Shown piece after piece: positions 12,272-19,548 of a stretch of DNA of 19,578 nucleotides; position 1 is the stretch's first letter, and every line of letters starts with the position of its first letter. A program made the translations under genes and the position numbers. The notes under the pieces were generated by a model. That model made no database searches. It was not told where the DNA came from and saw only the letters and a list, made by a program, of their open reading frames with translations. Origin of the DNA: Anaerolineales bacterium UBA7227 (GTDB lineage: Bacteria > Chloroflexota > Anaerolineae > Anaerolineales > Villigracilaceae). The DNA is taken from NCBI GenBank assembly GCA_002473085.1, contig DKTP01000126.1, positions 1-19,578 on the forward strand, in the 5' to 3' direction.

Positions 12272-13948
12272 ATGAAACGTATCACTGCCTTCCTTTTGCT
12301 TTTGATATTGTTTGTTTTTCCCGTTTCGGTTTTGGCGGATGTTGCGCCGCCGACTAATCCGCCAGGCTCGAACCCGCAGCCAGGATCGGAAATTACGCAA
12401 GTGCGGATGGTGTCGGAGAACGTGCTGATCGAAGTAAGCGGCGACACGGAGCCAAAGTCGCTGGGAGAGGCTCGCGTCACTGCCAGCTTCATCATGCGGA
12501 ATCTGGGCGCGTCCGATGAAAGTATGGCTGCCCGTTTTCCGATATCGGTCAATGATGGTTTCTTTAACTATCCCGAGATCACCGATCTTAAAATCAAGGT
12601 GAACGGCAATCAGGTTTCCTATAGACGCGCAAATTATCCCGATGTCATCTATCAGAGCGAAGACCTGCCCTGGGCGGAATTTGACGTTACGTTCCCCGTA
12701 AACCAGGATGTCACAATCGAAGTGACTTATACCCTGCAAGGTTCGGGATACTTTCCCTATACCGCTTTTTATTACACCCTTACCACTGGCGCGGGTTGGA
12801 AAGACACCATTGGCAGCGCGGATGTCACGCTGCGGCTTCCATACGCGGCGACTCCGCAAAATGTCGTTCTCAATACGCAAATTGGTTGGGGACAATCCAC
12901 GCCTGGCGGCGTCATTCAAGGGAACGAAGTCCGCTGGCATTTTGAAAACTTTGAGCCCGGTCCCTATGAAGCCGTTGGAACTATGGAGTTTCCTTTGGTC
13001 GCGCCTTCGGCATGGCAGGCTGTTCTCACCGCGCAAAAGAACGCCGAGAAATATCCGAATGACGGCGAAGTTTGGGGACAACTCGGAAAGACGTATAAAG
13101 AAATTTTTTTGATGAATAAAGGATACCGCTCAGACGCTGGCGGCGAAGAGCTTTACCGCTTGAGCGTGGAAGCCTACGAAAAATGCCTCGATCTCCTGCC
13201 GAACGACGCGCAATGGCATGCGGGCTTTGCCCATTTGCTTGCGGAACGCGCCTATTGGGACTCATTCATGAGCGCTCCTACGCCCGAAGTCTATCGCGCA
13301 TTGGAGGAGATTCGCGTCGCGCTGGAACTTGCGCCGAACGATCCCGTCGTACGGGAAGTTGCGGATACTATCACTTACATGTTTCCCGATGGGATAACCA
13401 AAAACGAATTTGGATATGATTTTCCGTGGCTGACAGCCACCCCGACCCCGCTTCCTCCCACGCCGACGATTGTTCCCGTTTACGATCCAGCCTACTTCGC
13501 CGCGACCTATCAGAGCGAACTTCTCACGCTTGGCAACGGCAAGCGCGCGCAATTGACTTTGACGCTCGGCGCGGACTATTCCGCCTTGCTCGAAATCAAA
13601 GGAGAGGATAATCAAACCCTTCTTTACACTGGCACATGGGCAGACCTCGGCGACGGCAGGATTCAAATTCTGGTGCGCGACCAAGATGGGAATGAGCCTG
13701 TGCTGATATACAAACCAGACGAGGAAGACAATCTCATCTCTGACACGTATGCTTCTTTCTTTGGCGATAACGGAGTCAACATGAAGCGCATCGCTCCTAC
13801 TGCCACGCCTGAGCCGCAAGCGACTTCGGTCTCAAGTTTGCCGACTCCTACTCCAAAGCCCAGTTCGTCTTCGCCCGTGTGCGGGTCTGCAGCGTTGGCG
13901 CCGATGCTGGCGGTTGGGCTTTGGCTTTCGCGGAGGCGAATCCGTTAG
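12272..13948 (+). CDS. Secreted TPR-containing protein with C-terminal anchor-like tail
   Basis: 558 residues from the ATG at 12272, chosen because AGGAG lies 7 nt before it and a clean signal peptide follows (residues 1-22, ending SVLA). The N-terminal half is beta-rich and unassigned (ITQVRMVSENVLIEVSGD..., FPISVNDGFF). At about 245-350 there are TPR-like helices (VEAYEKCLDLLPNDAQWHAG, LEEIRVALELAPNDP). A Thr/Pro linker follows, then a beta domain and a second Thr/Pro/Ser linker. The last 22 residues run from Cys537 (CGSAALAP) through a hydrophobic segment to SRRRIR, a tripartite sorting-signal pattern. The product is exported and probably surface-held. Function unknown. Confidence 0.85.
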   Translation: MKRITAFLLLLILFVFPVSVLADVAPPTNPPGSNPQPGSEITQVRMVSENVLIEVSGDTEPKSLGEARVTASFIMRNLGASDESMAARFPISVNDGFFNYPEITDLKIKVNGNQVSYRRANYPDVIYQSEDLPWAEFDVTFPVNQDVTIEVTYTLQGSGYFPYTAFYYTLTTGAGWKDTIGSADVTLRLPYAATPQNVVLNTQIGWGQSTPGGVIQGNEVRWHFENFEPGPYEAVGTMEFPLVAPSAWQAVLTAQKNAEKYPNDGEVWGQLGKTYKEIFLMNKGYRSDAGGEELYRLSVEAYEKCLDLLPNDAQWHAGFAHLLAERAYWDSFMSAPTPEVYRALEEIRVALELAPNDPVVREVADTITYMFPDGITKNEFGYDFPWLTATPTPLPPTPTIVPVYDPAYFAATYQSELLTLGNGKRAQLTLTLGADYSALLEIKGEDNQTLLYTGTWADLGDGRIQILVRDQDGNEPVLIYKPDEEDNLISDTYASFFGDNGVNMKRIAPTATPEPQATSVSSLPTPTPKPSSSSPVCGSAALAPMLAVGLWLSRRRIR

Positions 13949-14003
13949 TTCCGCCCTGGCGCGCTTCATCAAAAGAAACGGCTGTCTCAGAGTCTTCTGC
14001 AAG

Positions 14004-14034
14004 GATTCCCGAGATCTTCAAGATCTTGGGAATC
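14004..14034. terminator. Hairpin between convergent genes
   Basis: Arms GATTCCCGAGATC (14004-14016) and GATCTTGGGAATC (14022-14034) pair along 13 bp with one wobble. TTCTTGCTATTTT follows on the plus side. It lies between the TPR-protein stop and the convergent membrane-protein stop at 14041, consistent with a shared terminator. Confidence 0.65.
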
Positions 14035-14040
14035 TTCTTG

Positions 14041-14538
14041 CTATTTTGCGATTTTGCGCGGGGCGCGTTTGGGCTTTTCTGGCGCTTCGGGCGTGGATTC
14101 CGCCGGGAGCGCGGCAGCCGGCGCGGGGTCCGCGGGAAGCGCGGACGCGGGCGCGGGAATCGGCGCGGGGACGGGAGTCCCGTTCAGGCGGGCGAAGTAG
14201 TCGCGCACGATCACGTCGTTGTAGAAGACGAGGACGAGGATGCCGACGACCAGCGAGAAGACGTTGCCCACGAAGATGACGGCGATCTCCCAAACGGCGA
14301 TGGCCTGCGAAGGCTGGACGGGCTGCGGCGGGTTCGCCAGCAGTTTCAAGGCGTAGGCGATCTCGAAGCCGCCGAGGACGATGGGGAAGAGCGGAACGGG
14401 CGCGGCGCAGATCAGGCTGAGAAATCCCGTCCCGGTGATGATGCCAATTCCCCAGACGATGTTAAAGATGCCGTTGACCAGGGTCATCAGCGCGATCGCC
14501 ATGACGAGCGAGGGTTTGGTGTGGAGGTTGTTTTCCAT
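14041..14538 (-). CDS. Small membrane protein with Pro/Ala-rich tail
   Basis: 165 residues from the ATG at 14538 (AGGAG 7 nt upstream; a further upstream in-frame start at 14595 would lie in the neighbour's terminator). Three or four hydrophobic segments cover residues ~10-110: SLVMAIALMTLVNGIFNIVW, a second with FLSLICAAPVPLFPIVLGGF, and AVIFVGNVFSLVVGILVLVF. The C-terminal ~50 residues are rich in Pro and Ala (PVPAPIPAPASALPADPAPA) and end in a basic KPKRAPRKIAK tail, probably cytoplasmic and disordered. I do not recognise the family beyond an uncharacterised membrane protein. It is transcribed separately from the next gene, whose terminator lies between them. Confidence 0.75.
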   Translation of the reverse strand: MENNLHTKPSLVMAIALMTLVNGIFNIVWGIGIITGTGFLSLICAAPVPLFPIVLGGFEIAYALKLLANPPQPVQPSQAIAVWEIAVIFVGNVFSLVVGILVLVFYNDVIVRDYFARLNGTPVPAPIPAPASALPADPAPAAALPAESTPEAPEKPKRAPRKIAK

Positions 14539-14556
14539 GCGGTCTCCTGTTCTGAG

Positions 14557-14564
14557 ATTGTATA
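14557..14564 (-). promoter_or_regulatory. -10 candidate of the small membrane protein
   Basis: TATACAAT on the minus strand, ~19 nt before the start codon and just after the upstream gene's terminator. No clear -35. Confidence 0.35.
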
Positions 14565-14593
14565 CGCTCCGCTGGAAGTTTGGTCGCGGAATC

Positions 14594-14618
14594 AAAAGAG
14601 CCTGCGCGCGGCAGGCTC
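14594..14618 (-). terminator. Intrinsic terminator of the DUF4013-like gene
   Basis: On the minus strand, GAGCCTGC/GCAGGCTC (14618-14611, 14605-14598) with a 5-nt loop, then TTTT (14597-14594), about 20 nt after the stop codon. Confidence 0.88.
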
Positions 14619-14636
14619 TCGAAGACGGTGGAATTG

Positions 14637-15347
14637 TCAGTTTCGGGCGGCCAGGGCGCTAAATTGCCCGAATAGATGGGCGTACACGACCATTGTATAG
14701 ACGGTTGTGCCGACGCTGACGATCAGCGCGACGATCCAGCCTAAACAGGGGATCCATCCCAGCATGGCGGTGACGCCGCTTGCTACAAATCCGACCACCA
14801 GTCCGGCCAGGATGCTGATTCCCCAGGCGGTGAAGAACGGTCCGCTGTTCCTGCTGATCAGGTTGATCGCCTCGCGGAATTTGAAGCACGAGGCGAAAGT
14901 CCCCTCGCGGGCGAAGATGACCAGGATGGCGGGATACGCGATCGTGAGGAACAGGCCGTAAATGAGGAAACCGCATACCAGAAGAAAGGACAGAGCTCCG
15001 CCAATCACGCCTGTGATCTGGCTGAGGTCCTGGAGGTTGCTGTCGCCGGAGAGCATCCCTGAAGCGATCAGCATGCTCATGGGCAGGCAGATGAGGATCA
15101 GGATGGGCAGGCCATAGACCAGCCCGGCCGCGGCCAGGATCAGCCCGTCCATGAATTTTTTCTCGATATTGTCCCAGTTGGGGAGCGGTTCCGCCTCGCC
15201 GTTGGAGACGTTGCGCAGAAGGCCGACCATATAGCCGGTCCACGCGAAGTTTAGGATGGGGATCAGGCCGATGATGGCTCCCATCCCCAGTTTGCTGATC
15301 CATTGTTTGTCTTCGAACGGGTAGGTAAATGCCTTGTTGATATCCAT
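14637..15347 (-). CDS. DUF4013-like polytopic membrane protein
   Basis: 236 residues from the ATG at 15347 (GAGG upstream; an in-frame start at 15416 would lie within the preceding terminator). The opening MDINKAFTYPFEDKQWISKLGMGAIIGLIPILNF, followed by GYMVGLLRNVSNGEAEPLPNWDN, is the pattern I associate with DUF4013: a short N-terminal stretch, a first membrane helix, and the LPxWxD signature after it. Five or six hydrophobic segments follow to the end. The function of this family is unknown. The neighbours are two other small membrane proteins on the same strand, but each has its own terminator, so they are separate units. Confidence 0.82.
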   Translation of the reverse strand: MDINKAFTYPFEDKQWISKLGMGAIIGLIPILNFAWTGYMVGLLRNVSNGEAEPLPNWDNIEKKFMDGLILAAAGLVYGLPILILICLPMSMLIASGMLSGDSNLQDLSQITGVIGGALSFLLVCGFLIYGLFLTIAYPAILVIFAREGTFASCFKFREAINLISRNSGPFFTAWGISILAGLVVGFVASGVTAMLGWIPCLGWIVALIVSVGTTVYTMVVYAHLFGQFSALAARN

Positions 15348-15414
15348 GTTTTGCCTCGTTGGAAATGATGGGATGAATTCTTCGAAGCGGAGGCGGGTCT
15401 CCTTTGGCAAAATC

Positions 15415-15443
15415 AAAACGGGCTGTTCACTTATACAGCCCGT
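15415..15443 (-). terminator. Intrinsic terminator of the DUF4870-like gene
   Basis: On the minus strand, ACGGGCTG/CAGCCCGT (15443-15436, 15425-15418) with a 10-nt loop, then TTTTGAT, right after the stop codon at 15451. Confidence 0.85.
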
Positions 15444-15450
15444 CTTTATG

Positions 15451-15789
15451 TTAAGCCCAGCCCTGATTCTTGATGAAGTCGGTCAGCACAGGGATCTTTA
15501 CATCCTGTCCCTGATAGGCTTTGTAAGCCCAGTAGAGGAAAACCAGCCACAGCAGGGGAACGCACAGCCCGCCGAAACCAAGCGTGACGACGGAGATGAT
15601 GACGGCCACGACGACAAAAACGATGCTCGCCGCGATGGATTGCACGGCGTGGAACTTGATATAGGGGCGCGCTTTTTTATCTTCCATCAACAGCGCAATG
15701 ATGCCGATCAGCGGGGCGAAAACGTAACTGAGGGCGGCCCACAGTTTATCGTCGCTCGTGAGTTCGGGACTAACTGGTTGCTCTGACAT
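15451..15789 (-). CDS. DUF4870-like small membrane protein
   Basis: 112 residues from the ATG at 15789, with AGGAG 7 nt before it. A short polar N-terminus (SEQPVSPELTSDDKLWAALS) leads into the first membrane helix (YVFAPLIGIIALLM), then the charged loop EDKKARPYIKFHAVQSIAAS and two more hydrophobic segments. The ARPYIKFHAxQ motif between helices 1 and 2 is typical of DUF4870/YccF-Tic20-like small membrane proteins, whose molecular role is unsettled. It ends WAYKAYQGQDVKIPVLTDFIKN. Its promoter region is shared, divergently, with fmt. Confidence 0.85.
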   Translation of the reverse strand: MSEQPVSPELTSDDKLWAALSYVFAPLIGIIALLMEDKKARPYIKFHAVQSIAASIVFVVVAVIISVVTLGFGGLCVPLLWLVFLYWAYKAYQGQDVKIPVLTDFIKNQGWA

Positions 15790-15824
15790 TTTTCTTCTCC
15801 TTTTTTGTTTGGCTAATGTCCCGT

Positions 15825-15852
15825 ATTGTACTCCAAAATTAATTTCCTGCAA
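15825..15852 (-). promoter_or_regulatory. Promoter of the DUF4870-like gene
   Basis: On the minus strand, -35 TTGCAG (15847-15852), 16-bp spacer, -10 TACAAT (15825-15830), ~35 nt before the start codon. Confidence 0.6.
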
Positions 15853-15859
15853 CAAACAA

Positions 15860-15868
15860 TGCTAGAAT
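15860..15868 (+). promoter_or_regulatory. Extended -10 promoter of fmt
   Basis: TGCTAGAAT (TGn plus TAGAAT at 15863-15868). The start codon begins 8 nt after it, so transcription would begin at or very near the ATG. Confidence 0.55.
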
Positions 15869-15875
15869 AGGACTC

Positions 15876-16796
15876 ATGTCTCATCGAGTTGTTTTCATGG
15901 GTTCGCCCGATTTTGCGCTGCCCGGTCTGCGCGCGCTGGCGTCGCGATATCAAATCGTCGGCGTGGTCACCCAGCCCGACCGCGCCTCGGGACGCGGCCG
16001 CGCCCTCAAACCTCCGCCCGTCAAGACGCTCGCGCTCGAACTTGGCCTGCCCCTCGTCCAACCCGAAAAACTGCGCCAGCCCGAAGCCGTCCAGCAACTG
16101 CGCGCCTGGAATCCCGACCTTATCGTCGTGGCCGCGTTCGGGCAAATTCTCAAACCCGAAGTCCTCGACCTGCCGCGCTTTGGCTGTCTCAACGTCCACG
16201 CCTCGCTGCTGCCGCGCTGGAGGGGAGCCGCGCCGATCAACGCCGCCATCCTCGCGGGCGACGAAGAGATGGGCGTGACCATCATGAAAATGGACGCGGG
16301 ACTCGACACCGGCGGCATCCTGGCCCAGCGCGCCTTCCGCCTCTCTCCCGACGTGACGGCGGGCGCGGCCTTCGACGCGTTATCCGCCCTCGGCGCGGAC
16401 CTGCTCCTCGAGTCCCTGCCCGATTACCTCGCTGGCAAGCTGACTCCCGTTCCGCAGCCCGAAGACGGCGTCACTTACGCGCCGATGCTCAAAAAGGAGG
16501 ATGGACGTCTCGACTTCGCGCGTCCCGCGGACGAGTTGGAACGGCGCGTGCGGGCGATGAATCCCTGGCCGGGCGCGTGGTTCGAGTGGGACGGGAACCT
16601 GCTAAAAGTGGCGTGCGCGAAAACCCTCGGCGGGGAAAAAGGCCGGGCGAGCGGAATCCGCCTCGTCGTCGAGGGGAGACCCGCAGTGACCTGCGCGGAC
16701 GGCGCGCTCGTCCTGGAGGAAGTCCAGCCCGCGGGGAAGAGACCCATGTCGGGGCGGGCATTCCTGGCCGGGGCGCGGGGATGGGAATCGCGGTAG
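15876..16796 (+). CDS. fmt: Methionyl-tRNA formyltransferase
   Basis: 306 residues, the expected size. It formylates the amino group of initiator Met-tRNA using 10-formyl-tetrahydrofolate. The N-terminus RVVFMGSPDFALPGLRAL is the Fmt opening. The formyltransferase core includes Asn106, His108 and Asp144 (CLNVHASLLPRWRGAAPINA and MDAGLDTGG), offset by two from the E. coli catalytic residues Asn108/His110. The C-terminal tRNA-binding domain begins near 205 (YAPMLKKEDGRLDFARPA, RVRAMNPWPGAWFE). No adjacent def gene is seen, unlike the common def-fmt pair. The start has only a short AGGA at 3 nt and an unusually close -10 box, suggesting a leaderless transcript. Confidence 0.97.
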   Translation: MSHRVVFMGSPDFALPGLRALASRYQIVGVVTQPDRASGRGRALKPPPVKTLALELGLPLVQPEKLRQPEAVQQLRAWNPDLIVVAAFGQILKPEVLDLPRFGCLNVHASLLPRWRGAAPINAAILAGDEEMGVTIMKMDAGLDTGGILAQRAFRLSPDVTAGAAFDALSALGADLLLESLPDYLAGKLTPVPQPEDGVTYAPMLKKEDGRLDFARPADELERRVRAMNPWPGAWFEWDGNLLKVACAKTLGGEKGRASGIRLVVEGRPAVTCADGALVLEEVQPAGKRPMSGRAFLAGARGWESR

Positions 16797-16887
16797 CGGC
16801 CGCGGCGCGAAATCTGGCGTAAGAGAACGCGGCTTGCGCGCTTCTGTGAAGTACGGGCAATTTACAAATTCACACAGGAGATAACCA

Positions 16888-17115
16888 ATGAATCCTTTCA
16901 TCTCGTTTATGGCTTCCACCGCCGGCCGCGTCCTGCGCGCCGTTGTGGGACTTGTCCTTGCGTACGTCGGCTGGGGGACGATGAGCGGCGCGGGCGGCAC
17001 GATTGTGGCGCTGATCGGCCTGGTGATGATCGCGGCGGGCGTGTTCGACTTCTGTCTGTTCGCCCCGCTTTTCGGCAATCCGCTCAGCGGAAAGAAGATC
17101 CGCGCTGGAAAGTAA
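16888..17115 (+). CDS. DUF2892-like small membrane protein
   Basis: 75 residues with AGGAG 8 nt before the ATG. Two membrane helices, at about residues 15-32 (RVLRAVVGLVLAYVGWGTM) and 38-58 (GTIVALIGLVMIAAGVFDFC), are followed by FCLFAPLFGNPLSG. The pattern R-IxR-xxGLxL, second helix, then GxFxxCxLxxxLG is the DUF2892/YgaP-membrane-type signature. Such proteins are often beside rhodanese or redox genes. Here a selenocysteine-type peroxiredoxin follows at ~125 nt, which fits a redox context but is only circumstantial. The C-terminus GKKIRAGK is basic, probably cytoplasmic. Confidence 0.85.
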   Translation: MNPFISFMASTAGRVLRAVVGLVLAYVGWGTMSGAGGTIVALIGLVMIAAGVFDFCLFAPLFGNPLSGKKIRAGK

Positions 17116-17170
17116 AGCCGCTGTTTGTCATCCGCGCCTGTGTTTTGCGCGCTTGCCGGGCGGCCGGGAA

Positions 17171-17202
17171 ATAACCCCGTCACATATTTGTGACGGGGTT
17201 AT
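17171..17202. promoter_or_regulatory. Perfect 14-bp inverted repeat upstream of the peroxiredoxin
   Basis: ATAACCCCGTCACA (17171-17184) and its exact reverse complement (17189-17202) flank TATT. The right arm runs into a perfect -10 box (TATAAT, 17200-17205). It may be an operator, the terminator of the DUF2892 gene, or both. No long T-tract follows. Confidence 0.7.
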
Positions 17203-17205
17203 AAT
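17200..17205 (+). promoter_or_regulatory. -10 box of the peroxiredoxin gene
   Basis: Perfect TATAAT, ~35 nt before the first start codon, sharing bases with the right arm of the inverted repeat. A matching -35 is not evident, so an activator or the repeat-binding factor may matter. Confidence 0.55.
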
Positions 17206-17240
17206 TCAAGCGCGCGTTTGACGCGCTGAAAGGAGGCTTC

Positions 17241-17954
17241 ATGGCCGAACAACCCAAAGGATGCGCACGCATCACCGGCGCGGTGTTGGGCGGGAATCCG
17301 TCTGCCCAGCCAGCCGCCGAATCCCCCGAAAAAAAGGAGACGATTATGACCGCACGCGTTGGGCAGAAGGCCCCCGATTTCGAAGCGCCCGCCTATTATC
17401 GAGGCGAATTCACGAGCGTTAAACTATCCGACTATCTGGGAAAGTGGGTACTCGTCTGCTTCTACCCGGGCGATTTCACCTTTGTCTGAGCGACCGAAGT
17501 GTCGGCGGTCGCCGACAAATATCCCGAATTGCAGAAACTGGGGGTGGAGGTCATCTCGGTGAGCGTGGACAGTCACTTTGTCCACAAGATGTGGAACGAT
17601 CACGAATTGAGCAAAATGGTGGACGGCGGCGTTCCCTTCCACATGGCCTCCGACCAGGCCGGGAACGTCGGACGCGCCTTCGGCGTCTGGGACGAAAACC
17701 AGGGGATCGAACTGCGCGGCCGCTTCATTATTGACCCCGACGGCGTGATCCAGGCCATGGAGGTGATGACTCCGCCCGTGGGCCGCCGTCTCGCCGAGAC
17801 GGTGCGGCAGGTGCAGGCGTTCCAGCATGTGCGCGCCAGCAAAGGCTCCGAGGCCATGCCCGCAGGCTGGATGCCGGGCGATCCGACGCTCAAGCCGGGT
17901 CCCGGCCTGGTGGGCAACGTCTGGAAGGTCTGGAAACCTTCCGCGGAAAAGTAA
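17241..17954 (+). CDS. Selenocysteine-containing peroxiredoxin (AhpC/Prx1-like), TGA read as Sec
   Basis: 237 residues when TGA at 17487-17489 is read through as selenocysteine (residue 83 long form, 48 short form). Peroxiredoxins reduce hydroperoxides through a peroxidatic Cys in PxxxT(S)xxC; here PGDFTFV is followed by TGA at exactly that position, then [57 protein letters not shown] and [16 protein letters not shown], all strongly conserved. The usual Pro after the catalytic residue is Ala. The resolving-Cys site VCPAGW reads AMPAGW, so it looks like a 1-Sec type. Two starts are possible: 17241 (AAAGGAGG) and 17346 (AAGGAG); homologues start near the second. Reading the TGA as a stop would leave an 82-residue fragment without an active site. 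Confidence 0.85.
17490..17517 (+). promoter_or_regulatory. Bacterial SECIS candidate after the in-frame TGA
   Basis: Two mutually exclusive folds follow the TGA. The better SECIS candidate is a 7-bp stem 17500-17506/17511-17517 (TGTCGGC/GCCGACA) with loop GGTC starting 17 nt after the TGA; a G in the first loop positions at ~16-37 nt distance is the known bacterial pattern. The alternative is GCGACCG/CGGTCGC (17490-17496, 17506-17512), starting directly at the TGA. Confidence 0.6.
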
Positions 17955-17974
17955 GACCGCGGCTGTAACGAAAA

Positions 17975-18000
17975 GGGTTGGCGCCTGCCAGCCCTTTTTT
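17975..18000 (+). terminator. Intrinsic terminator of the peroxiredoxin gene
   Basis: Stem GGGTTGGC/GCCAGCCC (17975-17982, 17987-17994, one wobble pair), loop GCCT, then TTTTTT. It separates the peroxiredoxin from glpK. Confidence 0.9.
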
Positions 18001-18010
18001 GTTATACAAT
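18000..18010 (+). promoter_or_regulatory. -10 region of glpK
   Basis: TGTTATACAAT, readable as an extended -10 (TGn + TATACA) or as TACAAT, directly after the preceding terminator and ~30 nt before the start codon. No good -35. Confidence 0.5.
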
Positions 18011-18038
18011 AAGGCCAGATTCTGCCGGGAGAACCTTT

Positions 18039-19529
18039 ATGTCCAAATATGTCGCCGCCATTGACCAGGGAACGACCAGCACGCGTTTCATCGTCTTCGA
18101 TCACGATGGGAACGCGGTCGTTGCCAGCCAGAAGGAGCATCAACAGATCTACCCGAAGCCGGGCTGGGTGGAGCATGACCCGCTTCAAATTTGGGAGCGG
18201 ATGCTCGCCGTGATGACGACCGCGCTCGAACGCGGGCGCATCGTCCCGGAGCAGATCGTCGCGGTCGGCGTGACCAACCAGCGCGAGACGACCGTCGTCT
18301 GGGACAGGCGGACGGGGAAGCCGATCCACAACGCCATCGTCTGGCAGGACACGCGCACGGACGAAATCTGCAGCGCGCTGGCGAAGCAGGGCGGGCAGGA
18401 CCGTCTGCGCGCGAAGACGGGACTTCCGCTCGCCACGTATTTCTCGGGGCCGAAGATCAAATGGATTTTGGAGAATGTGTCGGGGGCGCGGAAGAAGGCC
18501 GATAACGGCGATCTGCTGTTCGGTACCATCGACTCCTGGCTGATTTGGAATTTGACGGGGGAGCACGTCACTGACGTGACCAACGCCTCGCGCACGCTCT
18601 TGATGAATCTCGAAACGCTCGATTGGGACGACGAGATCCTGAAACTGCTCGGCATCCCGCGCGTCATGCTGCCGCGCATCAAGTCATCTTCGGAAATTTA
18701 CGGGCGCATCGCGGGGAGCGGGGACCTGCCCCTGCGCGGCGTCCCCGTCGCGGGCGACCTCGGCGACCAGCAGGCCGCGCTCTTCGGTCAGACCTGCTAC
18801 TCGGCGGGCGAAGCCAAGAACACCTATGGCACGGGCTGTTTCATGTTGATGAACACGGGCGGGAAGCCCGTCCCGTCGAAGTCGGGATTGTTGACGACGC
18901 TCGGCTACAAGATCGGCGACCAGAAAGCCGTCTACGCGCTGGAAGGTTCCATCGCCGTCACGGGCGCGCTCGTCCAATGGCTGCGCGACAACCTCGGCCT
19001 GATCCAAAAATCGTCCGACGTGGAAGCGCTGGCGAAAAGCGTGGACGACAACGGCGGCGTCTACTTCGTCCCCGCGTTCAGCGGACTGTTCGCGCCCTAT
19101 TGGAGGTCCGACGCGCGCGGCGTCATCGTCGGGATGACGCGCTACGTCAACAAGGGACACATCGCCCGCGCCGCGCTCGAAGCGACCGCCTTCCAGACGC
19201 GCGAAGTCCTCGACGCGATGGAAACGGATTCGGGCGTGAAACTCACCGCGCTCAAAGTGGACGGCGGGATGGTCTTCAACGATCTGCTGATGCAATTCCA
19301 GTCCGACATTTTGAGCGTGCCAGTCGTCCGTCCCAAAGTAGCGGAGACGACCGCCCTCGGCGCGGCCTACGCCGCGGGACTCGCCGTCGGCTTCTGGAAG
19401 GACTTCGACGAGTTGCGCGCCAACTGGGGCCGCGACCGCGAATGGAAACCGCAGATGGACTCCGCGAAACGCGACAAGTTGTATTCCGAGTGGAAGAAAG
19501 CCGTCACCCGCACGTTCGACTGGCTCTAA
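18039..19529 (+). CDS. glpK: Glycerol kinase
   Basis: 496 residues, close to the ~500 of GlpK. It phosphorylates glycerol to glycerol-3-phosphate with ATP in the cytoplasm. The FGGY-kinase N-terminus [19 protein letters not shown] binds phosphate. [29 protein letters not shown] and [12 protein letters not shown] are highly conserved GlpK blocks. [13 protein letters not shown] and [14 protein letters not shown] lie in the centre, and the C-terminal part has [21 protein letters not shown] and [24 protein letters not shown] lies 6 nt before the ATG. No glpF or glpD is adjacent in the window, so the gene may stand alone. A period-7 repeat starts 20 nt after its stop. Confidence 0.97.
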   Translation: MSKYVAAIDQGTTSTRFIVFDHDGNAVVASQKEHQQIYPKPGWVEHDPLQIWERMLAVMTTALERGRIVPEQIVAVGVTNQRETTVVWDRRTGKPIHNAIVWQDTRTDEICSALAKQGGQDRLRAKTGLPLATYFSGPKIKWILENVSGARKKADNGDLLFGTIDSWLIWNLTGEHVTDVTNASRTLLMNLETLDWDDEILKLLGIPRVMLPRIKSSSEIYGRIAGSGDLPLRGVPVAGDLGDQQAALFGQTCYSAGEAKNTYGTGCFMLMNTGGKPVPSKSGLLTTLGYKIGDQKAVYALEGSIAVTGALVQWLRDNLGLIQKSSDVEALAKSVDDNGGVYFVPAFSGLFAPYWRSDARGVIVGMTRYVNKGHIARAALEATAFQTREVLDAMETDSGVKLTALKVDGGMVFNDLLMQFQSDILSVPVVRPKVAETTALGAAYAAGLAVGFWKDFDELRANWGRDREWKPQMDSAKRDKLYSEWKKAVTRTFDWL

Positions 19530-19548
19530 CCGCCGCCTCCCGCCCGAT

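Noticed and set aside
17487..17489. TGA as a genuine stop, with two separate genes
   Set aside because: The first part would lack the catalytic residue and the second would lack the fold's N-terminal half; both are in the same frame and conserved as one protein.
17487..17492. Sequencing error turning TGC/TGT into TGA
   Set aside because: Cannot be excluded from sequence alone, but the next codon also departs from the family (Ala for Pro) and a SECIS-like hairpin follows, so a single base error does not explain it well.
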